64,000 bases of DNA from assembly GCA_037954235.1 (NCBI GenBank), contig JBBMOA010000015.1:5567001-5631000 (forward strand). Reading direction: 5' to 3'. The notes below the pieces were generated by a model. It ran no database searches. It was not told the origin of the DNA and was given only the letters and a program-made list of their open reading frames with translations. This document shows, piece by piece, positions 56,269-64,000 of the stretch. A program made the position numbers and the translations under genes. The stretch is from Aulostomus chinensis (lineage: Eukaryota; Chordata; Actinopteri; Syngnathiformes; Aulostomidae). Numbering within the stretch: the first letter of the stretch is position 1; each line of letters begins with the position of its first letter.

Positions 56269-57946
56269 TGTGTGCATTCATGTAGAAGCCTGCACACTGA
56301 GAAAGGTGAGTGTGTCTTCGATGCTTCCACCTGTCGTGTCCAGGTATTTAAGAGGGTGTGTAACCGGGCGTGGCCGCGATATAAAACACTGACAACAATG
56401 ACAAACTGTTTAGAAATGTCTCACAGGCAAAACATGATTCCCACCGTTTGTGGTTTGATAAATTACTCAAAACAACATTGACACATGTTTCAATAGTTAA
56501 GACATCTTTTATTAGGTGTGTCAATTGTGAAAACCAAATATTCTGTCATTAAATAAATAAACAATAACTGCCTCACTTGATAAATAGCAGCCAGTCGACA
56601 CGCAGTTCTCCCTCCGTCTGCCTTTTCACAGTAAATTTACCTTGACACAAAATACGTCATTACTTACTTACTAACACTTACAAATCTATACGACTGTAAT
56701 TGTGCGACTCTCAATGTGATGGCTGAGCTGATAAATGACCATTTGACTGTTTATCAGATCTTGTCCTCATAAATATATATATTTTTACATATTCATTTCT
56801 GTTTCCACACCTCGAAGTGTAGAACATTTATGGTTTACCACATCCAGCGGTGAAAAAGTCGAGGACCTTTTGCAGATGAGGTATTTCTCAGCATTTGTTT
56901 GGTGTTAATTTCAAGAGCGAGGGTGTGACCCTAAATCCACTCAGGCTGGCTGGAGCCACGCAGCCCCTCTGACGCCACCGTCCTCCCCCGGCTGATGTCC
57001 TCAAACCCCACAGCAGCTGCCTGAAGAGGAGAAGACACACGCAGACGATCGGCGTTCGGAAAAGCCGTTCATTGGTGTCAGTCGTCATTTCTGAAGCTGC
57101 AGTCGGTGGTGATGTGGAAGTGTTTGACCACCACTGCTACGACCGCTTCTGATCAAACAGGAGATGATGCGCGATTAAAGCCACTTCAGCTTAACTGTGA
57201 TAGAACAATATTATTCCATTCAAAACAGTTTTATCGCCACATGGATCAAATGAGTGGGACGGATCCGACGCCGGAACATTCATATCAATAAAATTTAACA
57301 AACACATGAGCTGATGGGAAACGCAAGCTCATCCACCTGGTAGCCCAGTTACTCCTTCAGTTGAACGACTATACTTGAATTACCAGTAAAGTTTGAATGT
57401 TTTTAACCACTTGACGTGTAGCAGGAAGCAACAGGAACTGTCCGCCATCTTTGTTTTGTGCAAAAAAAAAACGCAGAACACACGGATGAGATTGTTTCAC
57501 CGCTACCACGCCGACAACCCAGACCCTGGTATCAATGGAATCTACAGTCACCGTAATTTCTTTTAAAGCGTTATACTTGGTTAAGAGTAACTACCTCTCC
57601 ATCTCTGGGTCTTCATGCATGTTGCATGTGGCACACACGCATTAGACAGACATGCACCAGCGTGAGGGGGGTGAACTCCCCTAAAGACAGATTATCTCTG
57701 GATTAATCTTCCCAGGAAGACAGACAGGTAGAACCGTCCCGGTGGTCTTGGGCACAGAAAGGAGACTGAATCTGTGGGTAGAAAATGTGTTTCTGGAGAT
57801 GTAAGGTGGCAGAGTTTGTCTGTGTGTCTTTTTATGGCCACACATGTACGTCTTTGTCTGTGTGTTTTGGGTGTCATGGTCTTGATGCTTTAAGCCTTTT
57901 CCCTTTATACCTTCAGGAAGACGGGACCTTAAGTCTTAACCTGCCT

Positions 57947-57948
<2 letters not shown>
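56269..57948. other. Intergenic, nothing recognised
   Basis: AT-rich to neutral sequence with a short TA run at 56773-56782 and no convincing coding or RNA gene. Confidence 0.45.
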
Positions 57949-57979
<31 letters not shown>

Positions 57980-58031
57980 ACACACACACACACACACAAA
58001 CACATGCAGTGTGTGTGTGTGTGTGTGTGTG
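57949..58031. repeat. CA tract facing a GT tract (inverted dinucleotide repeat)
   Basis: (CA)n at 57949-57997 is followed after about 11 bp (AACACATGCAG) by (GT)n at 58009-58031. The arms are complementary and can fold into a hairpin. Confidence 0.95.
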
Positions 58032-58179
58032 GCGAGCTCAGACAGCAGGCCTGGGTGTCATCTATTCCCCTTTGAGTTCAAAGTCCAGCAGAACAATGAG
58101 ACACAATTAGCAGCTTACCGAGGGGATCTGGGCCTTTCGCTGCCGGCTCCCCAGACCCTGACAGAGGAGCTCCTGCAAA

Positions 58180-58183
58180 GTGT

Positions 58184-58249
<66 letters not shown>
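58180..58249. repeat. (GT)n microsatellite, about 35 units
   Basis: A nearly perfect GT run with one TA interruption near its start. Confidence 0.95.
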
Positions 58250-58251
<2 letters not shown>

Positions 58252-59389
58252 TCCTATCAATGTGTGTGCTTCTTGGCTTCTTGTTGTCTTTTTGTTTGAG
58301 TCTCTTCTGTCTGTCCATATTAAAGGAAAAGCTAAAACAATGATCTTGAGAAAATTGGATTTAGGTTTCAGCAGAGTAAATAGGGAGCGCTTCACATGAG
58401 TAGACGTTAAAATTAATACTTAAAGGGGGATTGACGGTTGAGAGAGTAAATATAAAATAAAACCCACACTAATGGGTGTTGTAGGAAAAATATGATGCGA
58501 ATCAATCAATGAATGTAAAAAACAACGGGGAAAAAAACACATTAACAGCAGATTCATGGTGTGTTTGGTATGTCGCTCTTGTGGATGTTGTAAATTTTGA
58601 TAAAATAAGGCATTTAGAAAAGTCCTTGCATGTTAAAACTATCCCTGAGTGGGAGCCTAAACTTTATTGTGATACTCACATTTATGCAGTTTTTAAACAG
58701 AGATTTGATACGTTTTTTTCCTCTGAGTTGAATTATTACCGAGGCTAAATCTTACACACATCGCCTCCACACAAGAATCTCATAGTCAAAAGTGCGCTGA
58801 GCCACTGGTACACACCTCCACCCCACCGTCTTCAACCCATCGAGCGTATTGTCCTGTCTGTTGGTGTCCATGTGTCCCAGTCATTGTGTGTGTCCAGTGT
58901 AACTGGAGCCCAGTCTAGACTGGCTGGCTACTGGCTCTAATCCTCAGAAACATGCAGCTGAATCAATCTGAAACCAGAGAGCTGACGGCCATCGCCCCTG
59001 TTAGCAGCCCGACAACACAAACACACAAATAAGAGACGCTGACCGGCACGCGGGAGCTGATGTCAGTGTGTTGATCTGGAGGTGCTGAGCATCGACGCCT
59101 CAGAGCGATGAAACTCCAGAGTGGAAACGCCACCGACCATCATCATTGATAAGACTGTCATAAATAATCGGCTACTGAACACAGCACTGGCGCATCTTGG
59201 CTTGATCTTTCTAACGATTTTAACTCTAGACTATTGATATTGTGTTTTTATACCCACAATAAATACCCACATTTTTAGATTTATCATACTACTGTACGCT
59301 CCTACAAGTATACCAATGTGAAAATAATGTGATGGTGTTATCAGGGATTCAAAAATAGAAGGAAGCACCTCCATCTTGTCTTGGTGGCT
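58250..59389. other. Intergenic, nothing recognised
   Basis: No gene, RNA or repeat family could be recognised here. Confidence 0.4.
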
Positions 59390-59872
59390 GATGAAGGCAA
59401 ATGTGGCTCCTGGATTTGAAAAAGAGGATAATCCTTTGTCGGTCCCATGATGGGGAAATTTACAATACGACAGGAGCAAGTAAAAATTAAAAATGAAGTA
59501 AAACATCAGGAAATACAGACACTATATTAACATAAATACAGAGACGACATATAAATGGTAAAAGGACTCAGTTTTGCAGAGCGCTTTTCTACCTTAGCAG
59601 CACTCCAAGCGCTCTACAGTGTCATCTCATTCACCCATTCACACACACACACACTCACACACTGATGGTGAAGGCTGCCAACCTACACATCAGGAGCAAT
59701 TATGGGTTCAGTCTTGCTCAAGGACACTTGGTTACATGGTTACCGGGGTTGAGGATCGAACCAGCGACCTTTCAGTTGCTAGACGGCCACTCTACCCCTG
59801 AGCCATGCCACCCATATAAACATGGATAATGTGAGGATATTGGACAAGGAGAGTGCAGGAAAAAGTCTTCTG

Positions 59873-59903
<31 letters not shown>

Positions 59904-59910
59904 GGGGGGG
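59390..59910. mobile_element. Older interspersed repeat, interrupted by a SINE
   Basis: GATAATCCTTTGTCGGTCCC..GATGGGGAAATTTACAAT (two parts, at about 59428-59468) is a block I know as common in fish genomes, probably the 3' end of a non-LTR element. Its continuation (AATAC..ACTATATTAACATAAATAC, then after the SINE ATGGATAATG..GGACAAGGAGAGTGCAGG) resumes on the far side. It ends in a GT/G run at 59872-59910. Confidence 0.6.
59556..59812 (-). mobile_element. tRNA-derived SINE
   Basis: Read on the minus strand it opens with a tRNA-like head. An A-box-like TGGCTCAGGGGTAGAGTGG lies at about 59790-59807 and a B-box GGTTCGATCC at about 59752-59762. A body with an internal CA/GT run follows, then a tail including GTAGAGCGCTTGGAGTG..AGAAAAGCGCT. 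Both ends abut the 8-bp sequence CATATAAA (59548-59555 and 59813-59820), a target-site duplication. The family name is not certain. Confidence 0.85.
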
Positions 59911-62900
59911 TCTACAGTGTCAACAACCATGTCTGAAATATGAGCAACACAGAGAAGAGTCAGTCACAAAAGTCACAAGTGTCTGTACATCGTGACGGAG
60001 CAGCGAGCAGATTCACGTCAGCAGCTTCTCACCAGTAGTTTTTGCCACTTCAAAGCATCGTCCACTTTGCATGCGTTCATTGAACACAATCAATGGCGGC
60101 GGGGGTGGGGGGGTGGGGTTGGAGTAGTGTGTCGTCAGGAGAAAAAGACCCCGAGCGAATGAAGACTGACAATGTTGACGAGCAGAAACACATGGCGGCT
60201 GAGGAGACCACATGTGAACGGTTGGGAAACGTCAACGATGTCTAGACCGTGATGGAGCAATTATTTTCCCCACAAGGCTGACAAAGCTCAGATCATCTTT
60301 ACGTCCGCGTTCTACAACATGACACAGAGGGATGATGGGAGAGGAGAACGAAACAGATGGCACGGCAGACATGGCCAAATGACTCTGAGCCAACATGGAT
60401 GTCATGTATGTCATTTGTCTTGGGTTTTTTTTCCTTCTTCTCTCTCTCTCTGGGACTTTGTTTCTCAGCCTCAGTCTGAAGATGAATCGGGATCATTAGT
60501 CTGAAACTAAAACTCCGAACCACAGGCCTGCCGCCGCAAATAAAATAAGACAACTGTCTGACAAGAGGAGTGATTTCTTGTCTAGAAATAGAAGAGCAAA
60601 GAATAAAAACACATATTAAGGAACTAATATTTCCTGACTGGGGACTGGATGTGTTATTTTGAAGCGTGCAGTTCGTTCACTTCCTTGTTAAACAGTAAAT
60701 TACTGTTAATGACAGCCAGTAAAAACCCAGGATATTAGTCTCAGGAAGTCCAGTTGAAATGATTGTGGTTCATGACATGAACAAAGAGAGTTGGATCAAG
60801 ATGAGTGATCAATCTGAATTAAAGTACTACCAGTGCTGGGTTCAGTACTCCAAAAATGTAGTTTATTACATGTTACTAGTACTTCATTGTATTCCTCCAG
60901 TGGACTGGTACCTCAGTACACTACTATCAACACAAGTCCGACTAGATTTTCTAGTCCTTTATAGCAAAAATATGATGTAATGAGTACATCCACCCCTCAA
61001 AAGTTGACCGCTTTGCCATTTTTCCTCCACGTAGCTCCCCCACAAACTCCAGCTAAGTCCCGACGAGACGTCAGCGAGCAAGCACGCACACGCAGGTAGA
61101 AGAGGTCTGAGTCCTTCTTTTCAATCTGCAGACGACTGGAGAGTTTCGTGACCTTGTTAGATCAACTCAGAGGAGTATTTTGAGTGACGTTTCACTTGAT
61201 TTTTTGCTCCCTGGACATCCAGAGATCGAAAAGGAGCCTCAGTGACGACTGAAGATTTTTTTTTTTTTTTTGTGTCTTGTGGTCATGAACAACTTTGTAG
61301 ACAAGCATGAAGCCCAATATGATCGATGTCTGCTTTTAGCTGCAGAAAACAATGGACTTAGTTGAACAGTGCATTTACGCAACAATGCGTAAATGCCTGT
61401 TGAGCCTTATTTTTCCATTTCCTCTTCCTCAGATGTGATTTTTATTACACTTCCACCAGTCTACAGGGAAGATCCAACCCCTGCTTCTGTCTGAGCCATT
61501 CAAAGTTATAAACGCTGAACCTCCCACTCAGCTGAAAGCAGGCAAAACACCAACACGCTACACCCAGTTTGACTGTGGGTCCTCACAAAGAGTACATCAT
61601 GGCCTCAAAGGATTGAGTCGTGTTTACACTATGACACCCTCTCATTTCCCCCTCTCGTGTCAGTCGGCCATCCCCGGCTGCTGGAGCTGAGACTAGCTTG
61701 TTTTTCACTGTATATTCTTGGCCAGCAGCGCGGCTCCAGCTCTCTCTGCAAGTGGAGATGAAAGCGCCGGGGTCAGACATGTATATTTGACTGAGGGGGT
61801 CACCACTCAGAGCTGGTCAAGATAAACCAACGCTGCTTTTGTCCCTCCACCCTCCAGCTTTCCATTCATCATATTCTCATTTCCTCCCTTCTCTTCTCAG
61901 GTCAGGTCGGTTCATTCAATCGAATGTTTTACCTGAGTGATATTTTAAAACTGCAGAATGAAGAAAAATAAGCGGTTGTGTCAAAAGTTTCTTCTGGTTT
62001 AGGTTCAGACTTTAATTTCAATCCACATGCATGTGTGAGGAAATAATAATAATAATTCAGTTTTTCACAAGGTCAATGTTTTTAGGTTTTTTTTTTTTGC
62101 ATTTACTGAAAGGAACATGACTTGTAGGTTATTTAGAATCAGACTGCAATTTATTTTTAACCCAGAAATCCTTCAGCGAGACTTTTTGCCTTATTCTCCT
62201 TGTGATTCGAAGGAGTCTTCCTCTTCGCCTGGTGCTGCCGGACTCTTAATATTAGCACTGCGGCAGTTAGCACGCTGCACTGTAGCATGAGCATCCGGAA
62301 CGTTATTTTCAAACACATTTTGCTTCATCAGCCTCTCTGACCTTTTTCACCCTTTTTCAGTCCTTTATGCATTCAATTTTTATTTTTGATTCTAACACCT
62401 CTTGATGGCTTCAATTCACTTGTTTACTTCTTTCTGAAGTCGGACGTTGCATGGATGGATTGGCTTGAATTGAGTCAGGAGGGTGGAGGTGGGAGGTGTG
62501 GTGGTCCCAACTCACCATGCCAGTTTTAGGATTGTGTGAGCCTGAAATGGCCATTCGCTGGGCAGTTTTTTTTCTCCGTGGTGATGGTGGTGGCGGTCTT
62601 CTCCCAGTCAACCATCCAAGCCTGTTACAGCGTTAAAAAGATGTCAAGTGCAGTGCCGAATGTTTGTCATTTTTGTATTTTATGGAGTCGAGGCTGACCG
62701 TGGCGGGAGATGCACGAGCTGTGTGTGAGCCAGGTCTTTAAGTGCTTCCGAGTGCTGTCAGAATTCAGCAGCGAGTAGTCAGAAGGTGTTTCCGATCATC
62801 TGCATGTGGCAGGAAACGGATAAAATCCTGACATAGATGCTCGGAAGGCTTTGTTAGCACATGGAATGACAACATTTTAGTCTCTTTAGCCAATAAAACT

Positions 62901-63060
62901 GAATTCTTTACACCAAACTGCAGCAATTCTAAGTTTAAAGGGCGAACGTGTCGGATTAATGGAGATCTGCGTCTCAGTGAGGATCAGCTGACATGTTCTC
63001 ATGACCAACGCTAATATAATTCTACAAGTACTACAGACAAACATATACCGCTTACACACA
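59911..63060. other. Intergenic, nothing recognised
   Basis: No gene or repeat family is identifiable. It contains a T-run at 61257-61271 and short A/T microrepeats near 62045-62056. Confidence 0.45.
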
Positions 63061-63229
63061 TAACACACACACACACACACGCACACGCACACACATAGAA
63101 ATATAAACACATAATACAGCAGAGGTCCAGGTCAAGTGCTGTATGTGAAACAAACACTTCAGCTGAAACGTGATAAGAGCTGAATGAAGCCCAGTCAAAT
63201 AATATCTGTGTGTGTGTGTGTGTGTGTGC
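63061..63229. repeat. CA and GT microsatellites
   Basis: (CA)n with a few GC interruptions at about 63061-63094 and (GT)n at 63205-63229, about 110 bp apart and in opposite phase. Confidence 0.9.
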
Positions 63230-63402
63230 ATTATCCATTATCCAGCAGATAACTGATGCAGTACCTCTACGGCGCAGCACCGTGATAAATCAACCCAGCG
63301 TATATTTTTCTACTGGTAGACAAACACAAAACTTATACACAGATAATAACAGAAATAAACTGGAAAAACAATGACTATTTCTAATTTTCAGAGTGATGGT
63401 TA

Positions 63403-63572
63403 CATCCAGGCGACCTGGCGACCCATCCAGGATGAACCCCGCCTCTCGCCCGAAGGTTGCTGGGATAGGCTCCAGCCCCCCCCCCCCCCCCCGTGACCCT
63501 TAACAGAATAACCAGTAGAAAATGGATGGATGGATGGATGGATGGATGGATGGATGGATGGATGGATGGATG
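63403..63572 (+). mobile_element. L2-like LINE 3' tail with (GGAT)n array
   Basis: GACCCATCCAGGATGAACCC, CGCCTCTCGCCC and GCTGGGATAGGCTCCAGCCC, then a C-run, CGTGACCCTTAACAGAATAA and AGAAAATGGATGG. This is the stereotyped 3' end of L2/Maui-type elements in teleosts. The terminal GGAT tetranucleotide has expanded to about 13 units (63521-63572). Confidence 0.82.
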
Positions 63573-64000
63573 TTACGTCCAACTCCCTACTGAAAGTTAA
63601 AATTGCTTGACCTATCATCATGAATAATCCTCCAGTTACATGTGCACCTTATTGACGTCTCTGAGTTTGCGGATGGGAAGGAAAACTGTCCCAGTAGTGG
63701 ATGTTAATCAGGTTTGTCCTCTCTGACCCCAGGGGTGGATGGTTCTGTGTGCTCCAGGTGTAGTTACATGTTTCGTACTGGAGAATATAAAAAGACAGAA
63801 TTGGCAAAGCTGCAATAACGTCACCGTCAGCATCTCTCTTTGTTCCTGAAGTGGCGCTTCGGTGCGTGATTTGTTGGTCGTTTACAGAGGAAAACTAGCA
63901 GTACTCCTTGGAAACTGAAGGGTCATTTCTACTTGAATACTCCAAATAAACACTCAAAACTGCAGATTTTTGTCTTAAGAAAAAAAAAAAGGAAAAGAGC
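63573..64000. other. Intergenic, nothing recognised
   Basis: Unique-looking sequence with an A-run at 63980-63990 and no identifiable gene. Confidence 0.4.

Noticed and set aside
58509..58748. 79-codon open frame on the plus strand
   Set aside because: Protein-like composition but no recognisable domain, splice sites or neighbours; kept out for lack of support.
59752..59807. A tRNA gene on the minus strand
   Set aside because: The A and B boxes belong to a SINE head: no complete cloverleaf, and the sequence continues into a SINE body with target duplications.
1..64000. CRISPR arrays, operons, prophage or bacterial features
   Set aside because: The regular repeats are all simple microsatellites; spliced vertebrate genes exclude a prokaryotic source.

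Overview
This window is vertebrate nuclear DNA, almost certainly from a ray-finned (teleost) fish. The evidence is spliced genes with GT-AG introns, very dense CA/GT microsatellites, a decayed Tc1-type transposon, and several interspersed repeats of kinds I know from fish genomes. Three protein-coding genes could be reconstructed exon by exon, with reading phase continuous through every junction.

(1) larp1, + strand, from before the window to 15794, with a 3'UTR probably reaching about 19.18 kb. Seventeen coding exons give 907 residues: basic/RG-rich region, La motif, linker, and the C-terminal DM15 repeats that bind the cap of TOP mRNAs. The N-terminal exons lie outside the window. Three consecutive larp1 introns each hold a copy of one box C/D snoRNA family (about 5360-5439, 7007-7089, 8676-8759). 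Their D' guide matches a segment of 28S rRNA, giving a predicted 2'-O-methylation site. This is the most notable find in the window.

(2) faxdc2, - strand, 28748 down to 20800. Nine coding exons give a 339-residue membrane fatty-acid-hydroxylase/sterol-desaturase-family protein with all its histidine boxes. It converges tail to tail with larp1. Its promoter region near 28.8-28.9 kb has an ETS-like and a CCAAT-like motif.

(3) macroh2a1, + strand, coding 33627-47084, with candidate CpG-rich promoter and non-coding first exons at 31.9-32.58 kb. It encodes an H2A histone fold, a Lys-rich linker and a macrodomain. Both mutually exclusive macrodomain exons are present: 38930-39029 (macroH2A1.2 type, 369 aa) and 40516-40606 (macroH2A1.1 type, 366 aa).

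From about 48.35 kb to the end I see no protein-coding gene. That stretch holds microsatellites, a LINE 3' fragment (54.49-54.77 kb), a tRNA-derived SINE nested in an older repeat (59.4-59.9 kb), an L2-like tail ending in a GGAT-type tetranucleotide array (63.4-63.57 kb), and several complex, motif-rich tracts that could be conserved enhancers. The three genes are not an operon. A loose functional theme links the larp1 locus: LARP1 controls translation of ribosomal-protein (TOP) mRNAs, and its introns appear to encode guides that modify ribosomal RNA.
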